Assembly: GCA_034933245.1 (NCBI GenBank)
Contig: JAYFNX010000029.1
Location: 1-64,000, forward strand
Reading direction: 5' to 3'
Length of the DNA: 64,000 nucleotides
Source: Pelethousia sp034933245
GTDB lineage: Bacteria; Bacillota; Clostridia; Christensenellales; CAG-138
Shown here: positions 1 through 8,952 of the stretch, piece by piece
Layout of the letters: each line of letters begins with the position of its first letter
How positions within the stretch are numbered: the first letter of the stretch is position 1
The notes under the pieces: generated by a model
Seen by the model: only the letters and a program-made list of their open reading frames with translations
What the model was told of the DNA's origin: nothing
Databases searched by the model: none
Position numbers and translations under genes: made by a program

Positions 1-150
1 ACCAAGCCCCTCATGAAGGGCAGTTTCGTTAAGGCCCTGCAAGACGCGATGAACGAGGGCGGCTACGATTGTGGTGAGGCTGACGGTATCTACGGCGAGA
101 AGACGATGACCGCAGTGCACGCATTCGCGGAAGCGCACAAAGATATGTAG
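1..150 (+). CDS. Phage endolysin, C-terminal peptidoglycan-binding part (5' end outside window)
   Basis: The reading frame is open from the first base and ends at TAG 148-150, giving the last 49 residues of a larger protein. The visible part reads as the end of a PG_binding_1-type repeat: an amphipathic helix, then the GEADGIYGEKTMTAVHAFAE signature (Gly-x-x-Asp-Gly-x-x-Gly followed by a Thr-x-x-Ala-Val helix). In phage endolysins this module anchors a catalytic domain to the cell wall. The neighbours immediately downstream (XhlA-like protein, holin) form a lysis module, which supports the endolysin call. The catalytic domain is outside the window, so the bond it cleaves cannot be stated. Confidence 0.7.
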   Translation, partial: TKPLMKGSFVKALQDAMNEGGYDCGEADGIYGEKTMTAVHAFAEAHKDM

Positions 151-181
151 CGGGCGCTTCGGCGCTGATTGGGGGAATTAC

Positions 182-391
182 ATGCCGGAAGATAAAGTAA
201 ACCTGATTCTGATCGAGCTTAAGGGTATTCAGACCAGCTTAGAGACGGCCTTAGGCGAGATAGGCGATCATGAGGACAGGCTTCGCGAACTGGAGCACAA
301 AGGCGGCAAGCGATGGGAATCCCTTGTCGGGCAAGTCATAACGCTGCTGGTCGCAGGGTTCGCCGGGTGGCTGTTTAGGGGCAATCTTTAA
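182..391 (+). CDS. XhlA-like phage lysis accessory protein
   Basis: A 69-residue protein with an N-terminal charged coiled-coil region (about residues 5-42, rich in Leu/Glu/Lys) followed by one C-terminal membrane segment (about residues 47-64, VGQVITLLVAGFAGWLF). This layout matches haemolysin XhlA-type proteins, which sit in phage lysis cassettes beside holins and endolysins and help disrupt the membrane. The start is ATG at 182 behind GGGGGAATTAC. It lies 31 bp after the endolysin stop and 21 bp before the next gene, consistent with one late-phage transcript. The family assignment rests on architecture and context rather than a sharp motif. Confidence 0.6.
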   Translation: MPEDKVNLILIELKGIQTSLETALGEIGDHEDRLRELEHKGGKRWESLVGQVITLLVAGFAGWLFRGNL

Positions 392-412
392 TTTTATAAG
401 GAGAGAGGATTA

Positions 413-799
413 ATGGAAACAGAGAAACTTTGCACAATCCAGAAGCGCGAGAATCTGAACACCGTCTATGCCGTTGGAGAACTCGGGCCGGGGGGAGCGT
501 ATCACGATTACGAGATACACTTTGGGCAGAAGCCGGGAGGCGATGACACCCAGGGAATCATCTGTGGCTCCATATCATTTCAAAAAGGGCCCCGCAATGA
601 CAATAATTCCACGCATGGAGTAATCGATAGCGATTTGCTTGAGATCGTCCGCGACAGGTTAAGGCACTTCCAGCAGGGCGAATACGCCACGAGGGAAAAC
701 GCCTGTGCGCTTACCCACATCGAGGAAGCCCTTATGTGGATGAATAGGCGCGTGGAAGACCGCATCGAGAGAGAAGTACTCGGCACCTACAAAATATAA
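413..799 (+). CDS. Tad1/Acb2-family protein, candidate phage anti-defence (signal-sponge) protein
   Basis: A 128-residue cytosolic protein. Its C-terminal half (about residues 68-128) carries the hallmark of the Acb2/Tad1 hairpin family: a helix ending in DRLRHFQ, then REN, then ALTHIEEALMWMNRR, then DR and a terminal LGT motif. Upstream, an ISFQKGP stretch (about residues 54-60) corresponds to the beta-strand FQxGP element seen in Tad1-type members. Known family members bind cyclic nucleotide or gcADPR signals and so block Thoeris or CBASS immunity; whether this one does is inference. It sits between an XhlA-like gene and the holin, an unusual site for an anti-defence gene. It starts at ATG 413 behind AAGGAGAGAGG. 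The N-terminal third is divergent. Confidence 0.7.
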   Translation: METEKLCTIQKRENLNTVYAVGELGPGGAYHDYEIHFGQKPGGDDTQGIICGSISFQKGPRNDNNSTHGVIDSDLLEIVRDRLRHFQQGEYATRENACALTHIEEALMWMNRRVEDRIEREVLGTYKI

Positions 800-812
800 A
801 GGAGGAGAAATC

Positions 813-1061
813 ATGTCTATTAACTGGAAAGTACGTTTCAAGAACAAGGTATGGCTGGGTGGCCTGATTACTTTCGCTGTGAGCACGGTATATCAGGCGT
901 TAGCCATCTTCGAGGTAGCCCCGGCCATCACCCAGGATACGGTGATGCAGGCAGCCGCAGCGACCCTGCAGCTACTCTCCCTGCTGGGCGTGGTGGTCGA
1001 TCCCACCACTAAGGGGCTAGGCGATAGTGAGCGGGCGCTTGGGTATGATGAGCCGAACTAA
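813..1061 (+). CDS. Phage holin, phi-LC3 family
   Basis: An 82-residue protein beginning INWKVRFKNKVWL, with two hydrophobic segments (about residues 15-33 and 45-61) and a C-terminal VDPTTKGLGDSERALGY motif. The N-terminal NWKVR(F/L)KN motif and the DPTTKGLGDS motif are diagnostic of phi-LC3-type holins, which make the membrane lesion that releases endolysin. The start ATG 813 has an ideal GGAGGAG site 13 bp after the Tad1-like gene stop. The gene ends the lysis module and is followed by a strong terminator. Confidence 0.9.
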   Translation: MSINWKVRFKNKVWLGGLITFAVSTVYQALAIFEVAPAITQDTVMQAAAATLQLLSLLGVVVDPTTKGLGDSERALGYDEPN

Positions 1062-1083
1062 GAAACGAATTTTAAAGTAAAAA

Positions 1084-1108
1084 GGGGCAGCTACCCGGCT
1101 GCCCCCCC
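1084..1108 (+). terminator. Rho-independent terminator after the phage lysis module
   Basis: GGGGCAGC, a 6-nt loop and GCTGCCCC form a perfect 8-bp stem, followed by CCCTT. It lies 22 bp after the holin stop and probably ends the late phage transcript. Confidence 0.75.
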
Positions 1109-1198
1109 TTAACGCTTATGGTATAGAGCCTTGGTGTTACGGCAACTAGTTACCGCATATAAAATAAGGTAATTACGGGGAGAAGGGCGGGGTGTTAC

Positions 1199-1435
1199 AT
1201 GTATATTGACCAACTCGAATGCGTTTGTAACCATTGCAGAACAAAGCAATTATATATCCGTGCTTTAGTAAACCCTAAGATGCAACTCGCCCCGGCAAGC
1301 ATACAAAACTACTGTAACTGCTGTGGGGAAGAACTCACAAGCAAGGATATTATATGGGAAGATATTGTTGGGCCCTCTGGTGATCCGGGGGACGCTAGGG
1401 TACCAGGAGCCGAACTAAGCGGCATACTCGCATAA
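1199..1435 (+). CDS. Small zinc-ribbon-like protein at the prophage edge
   Basis: A 78-residue protein with paired cysteine motifs: CVCNHC near residues 8-13 and CNCCGEEL near residues 39-46. That is the spacing of a zinc ribbon. The remainder has no membrane segment or recognisable catalytic motif. The start is ATG 1199, with AGAAGGGCGGGG upstream as a plausible ribosome binding site. It lies between two terminators, outside the lysis operon and next to the presumed attachment junction, a place where temperate phages often carry independently expressed cargo. I do not recognise a specific family. Confidence 0.55.
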   Translation: MYIDQLECVCNHCRTKQLYIRALVNPKMQLAPASIQNYCNCCGEELTSKDIIWEDIVGPSGDPGDARVPGAELSGILA

Positions 1436-1450
1436 CAGCAGACAAGCAAA

Positions 1451-1478
1451 AAGGCGGCTTTCGGGCCGCCTTTTTTTT
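1451..1478 (+). terminator. Rho-independent terminator at the prophage edge
   Basis: AAGGCGGC, a 6-nt loop and GCCGCCTT, then a run of eight T residues. It follows the zinc-ribbon gene and is the last recognisable phage feature before the feoB sequence begins at about 1499. Confidence 0.85.
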
Positions 1479-1515
1479 ATTTCAGTACTTAGCCATAATC
1501 ACACCAACATACAGG
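1479..1515. other. Presumed prophage attachment junction (att site) inside feoB
   Basis: Phage-type sequence ends with the terminator at 1451-1478. From 1499 onward the frame encodes FeoB starting in the middle of its G domain, in the segment leading to GNWPGKTV. The change therefore falls between about 1479 and 1510. The core sequence cannot be defined without the other prophage end, which lies upstream of the window. Confidence 0.5.
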
Positions 1516-3499
1516 GAACTGGCCTGGAAAAACCGTTACCAATGCGCAAGGATATTGCGCCAGCAAAAACCATACGTATGTTATGGTAGACATCCCGGGA
1601 ACGTATTCCCTTATGGCGCATTCGGCAGAAGAGGAGGTCGCCCGGAATTTTATATGTTTCGGAGAGCCGGACGTGGTTGTTGTGGTTTGTGACGCTACCT
1701 GCCTTGAGCGAAATTTGAACCTTGTTTTACAGACGATTGAAATATCGACGAATGTCGTTATTTGCGTGAATTTGATGGACGAGGCGAAAAGGAAGCACAT
1801 AAAAATCAATCTTCCCGAAATATCGTGCAGGCTGGGTGTTCCCGTGGTTGGAACAGTGGCGCGGAAAAAGAAAAACCTATGGAATCTGATCCAGGTACTC
1901 GATTCGGTCGTGGACGGGGAATTTTGCGGCGCACCTTTGCAAGTCAGATATCCGCAAGTGGTGGAGGACGCAATTTCGATGATTGAGCCGGTTCTGCAAA
2001 GCAAAATCAGTAATCGGATTAACAGCAGATGGCTCAGCCTAAAACTGCTGGATCAAGATAAGTCCCTGATTGAAGAGATTACATCCTATTTTGGCAAAGA
2101 CTTTTTGCATGACCCTGCGATAAGCGACGCGCTGCAGCAAGCCGAAGCGTTGCTATTCAAGCAGGGCATAACATCCGACACAATTCAAGATATGATTGTA
2201 GCTTCACTGGTTCTCGCAGCGGAGGAGGTTTGCCGTGATACTGTAAGTTTTGAAAAAGAAACATACAATGATATGGATCGGAAAATCGACCGGATTCTAA
2301 CGAGTAAGCAAGCCGGATATCCCATCATGCTTGCCCTATTGGCCCTCGTATTCTGGTTAACCATTACGGGTGCGAATTATCCCTCCCAGATGATAGCTGA
2401 CGGATTATTTTGGGTACAGGATCGCCTGACCGATTTGTTTCATTATATTGGCGCGCCCCATTGGCTTCACGGTATTTTCGTATTAGGCGTTTACCGCGTT
2501 TTGGCGTGGGTAGTATCTGTTATGTTGCCCCCCATGGCTATTTTCTTCCCGCTTTTTACGCTGCTGGAAGATGCGGGCTACCTTCCCCGTGTGGCATATA
2601 ATCTGGATAAACCCTTTAAGTGTTGCCATGCCTGCGGCAAACAAGCGCTCACCATGTGCATGGGGTTCGGATGCAATGCGGCAGGCATTATCGGATGCAG
2701 GATCATCGATTCCCCGCGTGAGCGTATATTAGCCATCCTGACCAACAACTTTGTGCCTTGTAATGGAAGATTCCCAACGCTGATTGCTATCTTGACCATG
2801 TTTTTCGTAAGCGCTTCGGCCGGGCTATTTTCCTCCTTGCTTTCGGCTATTCTATTGACTGCTGTTATCGTGTTTGGCGTAGCGATGACATTTATAATAA
2901 CAAGGCTGCTGTCCACCACCATTCTAAAGGGCGTTACGAGTTCCTTTACGTTGGAACTTCCTCCATATCGCAAACCACAAGTGGGCCGTGTTATTATACG
3001 CTCTATTTTTGATCGAACCTTATTCGTATTGGGGCGGGCCATTGTAGTCGCCGCACCGGCAGGCATGATGATTTGGCTAATGGCGAATATCATGATAGGT
3101 GATGCTAGCCTGCTCACTCGCTGCGCTGCTTTCCTAAATCCTTTTGCGCAGCTTTTAGGACTTGATGGGGTTATTTTCATGGCGTTTATTTTAGGCTTAC
3201 CGGCAAATGAGATCGTAGTGCCTATTATCATCATGGCCTACATGGCAAAGGGAAGCATCTTGGAATTAGAAAGCCTCAGCCAGCTTAAGCAGGTATTGGT
3301 TGATAACGGATGGACGTGGATAACCGCGGTAAGCACCATGCTGTTTTCGTTAATGCATTGGCCCTGTGCTACGACCTTGCTTACAATCAAAAAAGAAACC
3401 GGCAGCGTGAAATGGACGGCGCTTTCCTTTTTGATTCCCACGATGACCGGCATGCTCCTATGTTTTCTGTTCGCGAATTTTGCTAGGCTGTTTTTATAG
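1499..3499 (+). pseudogene. feoB: Ferrous iron transporter FeoB, 5' end missing
   Basis: The frame opens after TAA 1496-1498 and encodes about 666 residues of FeoB. The first residues match the stretch just after the G1 P-loop (HTGNWPGKTV). G3 (VDIPGTYS), G4 (NLMD) and the Fe(II) permease core follow, including FKCCHACGKQALTMCMGFGCN and the second Gate helices ending near residue 665. The whole N-terminal P-loop (normally GNPNxGKT, about 25-30 residues) is absent, so the piece cannot bind GTP normally. An internal ATG at 1583 has no good ribosome binding site. The prophage directly upstream suggests that integration split the gene, with the 5' part on the far side. Excision could restore it. 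No feoA is seen here. Confidence 0.85.
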
Positions 3500-3581
3500 A
3501 GCAGCCTACCTTTGCAGCATACCCATCCGACACAAAGACGGAGAATAACATGGGTGCGCTTTGGCGCGATACCCACATAGT

Positions 3582-3610
3582 TAGAGCCGCCGGTTCCTCC
3601 GGCGGCTCTA
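3582..3610. terminator. Strong hairpin between convergent feoB and GntR genes
   Basis: A perfect 12-bp stem TAGAGCCGCCGG/CCGGCGGCTCTA with a 5-nt TTCCT loop. It has no clear T-run on either side, so it may be a bidirectional terminator or only an mRNA-end hairpin. Confidence 0.5.
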
Positions 3611-3719
3611 CGTTGCTTCCGTCTTTGCGCATGCCTTGCCAGATTGCCTGACATAATGGAATCTAAGCCCTCCGGTTGGATTGGGCAAGAATGACCCAGC
3701 GACGCCCATTTTCTTTTCG

Positions 3720-4400
3720 TTATGCCAGGGAACCTTCCTTGACGGCTTGAATGTATGCCTTCATATGGTTATCAAATTCGCCCAGGGTTTTATCAAGATC
3801 TTGTTCCGCAAGCGCTTGCACAATACGCAAATGCTCCTGTGCCTTTTCTTTAAACGTGCCGAGCGTAACCGTATCACGGTTCATCACAATCAGAAGTTCA
3901 TAAAATAGCTTTTCAAGAATTTTGGGCCGTTGGAAGCTTCCCGAAGCATTCCATAAATATCTGTGGAAGGCAATATCCATGGAATTCAGTTGGTAGAGCA
4001 TCTCGTATTGGTCTACGGGCTTGTCCTCGTACCTGCGCATATCTTCCACAAGACTTTTCAAATTGGAAATATCCGCATCGCTCAAGAGCTTGCGGGTAAC
4101 GAGCATCTCCAAAATTTGCTTTTCAAGCGCGGTGCGGATTTCAAAAACCTCCATGGTTTCTGCAAGGGCCATGTCCAACACATGGTTTCCCTTGCGCGGC
4201 AAAAAAACCACCATGCCCTCCACGTTCAGCTGGCGCATAGCCTCCCGTACGGGCGCGCGGCTTATCCCCAATTCGCCGGATATTTCAGATTCTATCAGTT
4301 TATCTCCGCTTTTGAACTCGCCGGATAGTATTTTGTCCTTAATATATGTAACGGTTACTTCACTTAAGCTTTTTTTTTCGTATTCTTGCAAATATCCCAT
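3720..4400 (-). CDS. GntR-family transcriptional regulator (FadR/FCD subfamily)
   Basis: A 226-residue protein with an N-terminal winged helix (about residues 10-75): the ILSGEFKSGDKL segment, then SRAPVREAMRQL as recognition helix, then LPRKGNHV as the wing. The rest is an alpha-helical FCD ligand-binding domain. It includes EIRTALEKQILEM, the MDIAFHRYLW segment with a conserved metal-site His, and HLRIVQAL with a second His. FCD regulators usually sense small organic acids. It is on the same strand and downstream of the BCCT transporter and betaine reductase genes, with a terminator between, so it may control that catabolic unit. The effector cannot be told from sequence. Confidence 0.85.
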   Translation of the reverse strand: MGYLQEYEKKSLSEVTVTYIKDKILSGEFKSGDKLIESEISGELGISRAPVREAMRQLNVEGMVVFLPRKGNHVLDMALAETMEVFEIRTALEKQILEMLVTRKLLSDADISNLKSLVEDMRRYEDKPVDQYEMLYQLNSMDIAFHRYLWNASGSFQRPKILEKLFYELLIVMNRDTVTLGTFKEKAQEHLRIVQALAEQDLDKTLGEFDNHMKAYIQAVKEGSLA

Positions 4401-4529
4401 GCCGTATCACCAATCGCATCATTAATGTAGTGGATTGATTATATCGTAATTCTGCTTCCAACGCAACCAAACCCGTAAAAGGCCCCAGTTGGCACAAACG
4501 CAAGGCAAGCTGCCTATGGGCAAAAATGA

Positions 4530-4551
4530 GGCAGGCTTGTTAAAGCCTGCC
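4530..4551 (-). terminator. Rho-independent terminator downstream of the BCCT gene
   Basis: On the minus strand GGCAGGCTT, a 4-nt loop and AAGCCTGCC are followed by TCATTTTTG. It lies about 75 bp past the BCCT transporter stop and separates that gene from the GntR regulator. Confidence 0.75.
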
Positions 4552-4625
4552 CCGCTTCCATTCCAGTACCTGCGGTATGAGCGGCCGCAGGCAGTTGGTC
4601 CTATTGCTTTCGAATCGGTTAGCCT

Positions 4626-6077
4626 CTAAACACGCTCTGTGCGAAGGGCTTTTAAAAGGCTCACACAGCTAAGCACCATGATAATCGCAAAGGGGAAGGC
4701 TGCGACAATGGAGCAGGTCTGCAGTGCGGAGAGCCCGCCCGTCATAAGAAGAACGAGGGCCAGAACAGCCTGCAAAATTCCCCAGAGAGTTTTTTTGGAG
4801 TTGCTGGGATCAAGATCGCCATCCGAAGAGAACATGGACAAAACGAAGGTTGCCGAGTTGGCGCTGGTGCAGAAGAAGGTGCAAAGGAGCAGCACCGCCA
4901 CAATGGATAAAATAAAGCCAAAGTGGTATTCGTTCAAGGCAACAAAGAGGGCCGTTTCGGTTTTTTGGATAGCGGACTGAATGACAGCATTATCCAAATT
5001 CAGGCCAAGCCCGCCGAATATGGCAAACCATACCATAGAAACCAGGGAAGGCGCGAAAATAACGCCCAAAACAAACTCCTTGAGAGTCCTGCCCTTGGAA
5101 ATACGGGCGATGAAGGTGCCTACAAAGGGACCCCAGGCAATCCACCAGGCCCAGTAAAAAATCGTCCAACTGCTCAGCCAGCTGTTGTCTCCAAAGGGGT
5201 TGATGGTAAAGCTGTCCCGAATGAAGTTGCCTATGTAGTCGCCCAGGCTATTTGTAAGGATGTTTATATCCAGCAGCATAGGGCCGACGAGAAAGGAGCC
5301 TGCCAAGAGGATGACAGCCAGCACCATGTTGATGTTGGAAAGGACTTTAATGCCCTTGCTGATGCCGCTCACCGACGTCCAAGTATAGATTATGGTAATG
5401 ATAGCGACGATAATAAGCTGCGTCAACATGCTTTGGGGTATCCCAAACATATAGTTGAGGCCGCCGTTGATCTGAAGCGCACCCTGGCCCAGCGAAGTAG
5501 CCACGCCTGCAACCGTTGCGAATACGGCGAAAATATCGATAAGCTTCCCTATAGGCCCCTTTACGCCCTTTTCGCCCAGAAGAGGCAAAAAGATGCTGCT
5601 GATCATGCCCGGCGCCTTTTTGCGGAACTGAAAGTAACCCAGGGCCATGCCGATGATCGCATAAGCCGCCCAGGGATGGAAACCCCAGTGCATGAAGGAC
5701 TTGCGCATGGCCAGGGTGGCCGCCTCCTCCGTCATACCAAAGGTGACGTAATGGTTGAGGGGCTCCGCTACGCCCCAGAAGACCAGGCCAATGCCCATGC
5801 CCGCGCCAAAGAGCATGGCGAACCATGAGACAGTGCTGTGTTCGGGCTTGGAATCATCGTCTCCTAGTTTGATTTTTCCATACTTGCTAAATGCAATATA
5901 GAGGGAAAAGGCCACGAAAATGAACATGGACATCAAGTATAGCCAGCTGAATTTGTTTGTTAAAAACCCAAAGGCAGCATTCATTCCCGCCGCGAACTGG
6001 TTGGGGATAATCAGGCCCAGCGCCACGAGAATGGCCGTAATGGCCAGAGATATGATAAATACGCTGTTTTTCTTCAT
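4626..6077 (-). CDS. BCCT-family betaine/choline/carnitine transporter
   Basis: A 483-residue, roughly 12-TM secondary transporter. The family signature FGAGMGIGLVFWGVAEP lies near residues 90-106 and the aromatic substrate-box helix FYWAWWIAWGPFVG near residues 308-321. The G-M-G-I-G motif is typical of the Na+-coupled betaine/choline members. The start ATG at 6077 is preceded by GAGGAGATG. The gene lies 89 bp downstream of grdH, on the same strand as the betaine reductase genes. The context strongly suggests that it imports glycine betaine (or a related quaternary amine) for reduction rather than osmoprotection. Substrate identity is inferred. Confidence 0.92.
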   Translation of the reverse strand: MKKNSVFIISLAITAILVALGLIIPNQFAAGMNAAFGFLTNKFSWLYLMSMFIFVAFSLYIAFSKYGKIKLGDDDSKPEHSTVSWFAMLFGAGMGIGLVFWGVAEPLNHYVTFGMTEEAATLAMRKSFMHWGFHPWAAYAIIGMALGYFQFRKKAPGMISSIFLPLLGEKGVKGPIGKLIDIFAVFATVAGVATSLGQGALQINGGLNYMFGIPQSMLTQLIIVAIITIIYTWTSVSGISKGIKVLSNINMVLAVILLAGSFLVGPMLLDINILTNSLGDYIGNFIRDSFTINPFGDNSWLSSWTIFYWAWWIAWGPFVGTFIARISKGRTLKEFVLGVIFAPSLVSMVWFAIFGGLGLNLDNAVIQSAIQKTETALFVALNEYHFGFILSIVAVLLLCTFFCTSANSATFVLSMFSSDGDLDPSNSKKTLWGILQAVLALVLLMTGGLSALQTCSIVAAFPFAIIMVLSCVSLLKALRTERV

Positions 6078-6166
6078 CTTGCTTTCATCTCCTCAAACCA
6101 AGCATTCGTTGTTTGCGCCTGCGGGACAGGACTGGTTGCCTCCCCCGCAAGCGGCATGTGGCAGCA

Positions 6167-7486
6167 TTAAATCTTTACCTTGAATACCTGGGGCTCCTTG
6201 ATATCGGTAGTCAAAGCATCCAGCGCAACGCCCACGCGGTGATAGCGCAGTTTAAACTGCTCATCCCGGGACTTGGCTGGGTCACCCAAAGGATAGGGGA
6301 TGGAGATCGTAGGAACAAGACGGTTTACGCCAACAGTCTTAGCAACAGGGATAAGGTTGGCCATCTGCACAATAGTAATACCGGCCTTTTCGATTTCTCT
6401 TGTCATCGTTGCACCGCAACGTGTGCAAGTTCCTCAGGTGGATGTCAGGATAGCGGCGCGTATACCGTCCAACTTCAGGTGTTCGGCAATTTCGCGGCCC
6501 ATCCTGGCGGCTTCGGCCTGGGTTGTTCCGGTACCAACCGTGGAGAAGAAATACTTGTATACGCCGCCGATCTTTCCTTCTTTCTGATAGGCGCGCATAG
6601 CGTCCAAAGGCACAATTACGTCGGCGTCGTTGTTGGCGGCCGCCGGGTCAAAGCCGGCATGGATGGTCATGTATTCGCCCTTTTTCAGGTCATCAATGGC
6701 GGAAATATCATACTTGCCCCATTTGGTGGCGGAAGCGGACTGGATATGGTCCGGATTCCCCACGGGCACAATACCGCCGGAGGTAACCAACGCCACATCC
6801 ATTTTTGCCAGCTCTTCACGGGAGATGGCGGGAGCAATGGGCGCATGGTCGGACTTGGGGATGACGAGTTCAGACTGGAAGGGCTCGCCCTTGATCTTTT
6901 TGAGCAGCATGTCCACCACGCGATCCGCAGCGGGAACGGGGGGATCAAGCCAGATCTGGTCCCGGATTCCCCGGCCAAAATAGCCTTCTTCGGCCGCAGG
7001 GAGAAGCTTTTCGCCATTGAGAAGCCTGATGGCATATTTCGCCATGACGCCTACGTCCTTTTTCATGGAGGCAGCACTGGCGCCACCCTTGAATATCACC
7101 ATCTGGGAACGGTACATCTCTACGCCGGGATTTTCGTCATTCATGGAGGTCAATACAGGAACGCCAAATTTTTTCTGCACCGCGTTGCAGATATGGCCGC
7201 AGGCGGTACCGTAACGGCCGGCACGGAAGGCAGGACCGGCAAAGAAAATATCAAACTCCTTGTCCGCCAGGAAGGCGAGGATGCGTTCGATGGCTTCTTC
7301 CATGTGGGAACCCATGAAGTTGTCACCGCATATGACCGTGTGGGTAATGGTTACTTTATCACCCAGGGCATTTTGCAGCGCAAGGGCTGCGCCTACAAGA
7401 CCTTCACGGATTTCAGGCTCGTAATCCGCCAGCTCTTCACCGCCAATCTGGCCAAAGAACTGATTCAAGTATAAAATCGCTTTCAC
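6167..7486 (-). CDS. grdH: Betaine (or sarcosine) reductase component B, selenocysteine subunit
   Basis: The protein has 439 residues when UGA at 6434-6436 (codon 351) is read as selenocysteine. The site is embedded in the GrdB/GrdG/GrdH signature ILTST-Sec-GTCTRCGATM, with Sec-x-x-Cys-x-x-Cys. The N-terminus (ILYLNQFFGQIGGEE, then ICGDNF and GPAFRAGRYG) and GTGTTQAEAARMG before the Sec site resemble the betaine/sarcosine-specific subunits more than glycine-specific GrdB. The start is GTG 7486, placed 6 nt behind AAGGAGGAT; longer frames run into grdI. The subunit binds the amine substrate and forms a selenoether passed to GrdA. The BCCT transporter next door favours betaine. Confidence 0.88.
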
Positions 7487-7502
7487 GTCCGTATCCTCCT
7501 TC

Positions 7503-8828
7503 TTAATATTCCACCATGGTTTTGGGAGACCAGCCAACGACCTGGTCACCGCAGAACATGGCGTTATTTTCCATGATAATGGAGCCGTCAGGGCGGACGG
7601 ACGGTCCCATTTTTTCATCGTGGCTCCAGCCGCCGGAGAGACCGTCCCGCGCCAAGGATTCAAGCTCGCCCAGCACCGTTTCCATGGCTGGAAGCTCGAT
7701 AAGCGTAGATACGTTGCCGCAAGAGACGATGGCATCTTCCTTTTCGTGCATGGAAACGAGGGGCTGGCTGGCGCCATCGCGGCCCGTGCATTCGTTGGTG
7801 AGACCCACGGTCTTTATGCCGGCTTCCTCCAAAGCAACGACGCAAGCGGTAAAGTCCGCGTCCGGGTTGCCGTAGCCTTCTTCCGCGACGATGGCGGAAG
7901 AAGCGCCCAAGGACGTGGCCATCTGGGCCACAAACAGGGCGGCACGCTCTTTTTGTTCCAACGCAACGTTCAGGTTGGACATGATGACGCCCAAGAAGTT
8001 CAGCGTCTTACCATGCTCCTGGTACAGCCTTCTGATCATGGGGAAATTCTGAAAATCATAGGTGGACCATTTTGATGAGCAGGGCATAAAAGAGCCGGAG
8101 ATCATGGCACCGTCCAGCACCTCGTTGGGATGCATGAAGGTGGGCAGCATATGGTTGCAGTCCCAGCCATAGTTTAGATCATTATACCCCATTTCCTCCA
8201 TTTGAGATTGGGGCTGGAGCACAAGCACCACGCTGGGCAGCGCGTTGACCGCATCGGAGCGCTTGGTAACGGGCGCAAGCTCGAAAACATCCTTATCATC
8301 CGGCGTAAGATCCTTGGTGCAGGCGCCTAGGTATTCCGCAAGGCGCATACCGGCCCAGCGCAGGGCGTGGTTCTTCTTTTGTTGTTCATGATGTTCAAAC
8401 TCTTCATCCGAGTGAGCAACCAGCACCAAATTTTTCAGCTGAGAGTAGTAGGTGTACTTTGCTCCTTCGCCGGACATATCGATAAGCCCATCCTGGAAGC
8501 CGCCGTAGTGCTTGCCAACCACCAGCACGCTCATATCTTTTAGCGCATGGGTAGTTCCATTGCCCGCTTGCATAAGCTCGCCCGTAACGCCTGGGAATAC
8601 CGGGCCGCCGCCTACGCGGTAGCGAGGCTCTATCGCTTCCTTAACGGGAACCAATTGCACCTTATCACCAGGCTTCACAATGTAAAGCTCGGCCTCGGTG
8701 ATGTGATTGTCCTCCCGCACGGCTGTAAGCGCTTCCGCCTTGTTGACGCACAGAATTCCATTGGAGAACTCTGTTTTGTCTCCAAAGCAAATATCCTTCA
8801 CGTGAAAATTAGCCAAGGTTAATTTCAT
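7503..8828 (-). CDS. grdI: Betaine (or sarcosine) reductase component B, pyruvoyl proprotein
   Basis: A 441-residue protein of the GrdE/GrdF/GrdI family, which is autocleaved to create a pyruvoyl (carbonyl) group for binding the substrate amine. The start is ATG 8828 with AAAGGAG 9 nt upstream; it begins KLTLANFHVKDICFGD. A cysteine in SFMPCSSK at residue 250 lies close to the known cleavage cysteine of the clostridial homologue (about residue 242). A conserved NECTGRDGASQPLV block lies near residues 345-358. The gene sits 16 bp upstream of grdH and 124 bp downstream of grdA. Which cysteine is cleaved is an inference from position. Confidence 0.85.
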   Translation of the reverse strand: MKLTLANFHVKDICFGDKTEFSNGILCVNKAEALTAVREDNHITEAELYIVKPGDKVQLVPVKEAIEPRYRVGGGPVFPGVTGELMQAGNGTTHALKDMSVLVVGKHYGGFQDGLIDMSGEGAKYTYYSQLKNLVLVAHSDEEFEHHEQQKKNHALRWAGMRLAEYLGACTKDLTPDDKDVFELAPVTKRSDAVNALPSVVLVLQPQSQMEEMGYNDLNYGWDCNHMLPTFMHPNEVLDGAMISGSFMPCSSKWSTYDFQNFPMIRRLYQEHGKTLNFLGVIMSNLNVALEQKERAALFVAQMATSLGASSAIVAEEGYGNPDADFTACVVALEEAGIKTVGLTNECTGRDGASQPLVSMHEKEDAIVSCGNVSTLIELPAMETVLGELESLARDGLSGGWSHDEKMGPSVRPDGSIIMENNAMFCGDQVVGWSPKTMVEY

Positions 8829-8952
8829 AAGAAACAGCTCCTTTCGTGTATAATCATACAAATTTACGATTGCATACCTGCCTGAATAAAGCGCGAGTGA
8901 TGCATGGCTAAGAAGGGATATACGCATCTTACCCACCATCACTCATTGCACA

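Noticed and set aside
4923..5828. 301-residue plus-strand gene inside the BCCT gene
   Set aside because: Antisense shadow of the transporter with no start signals or family similarity.
6113..7474. 453-residue plus-strand gene opposite grdH
   Set aside because: Antisense shadow; composition and motifs belong to grdH on the other strand.
7487..7777. Longer N-terminus for grdH
   Set aside because: The extension lies in another frame of grdI and is not protein-like; GTG 7486 has a strong ribosome binding site.
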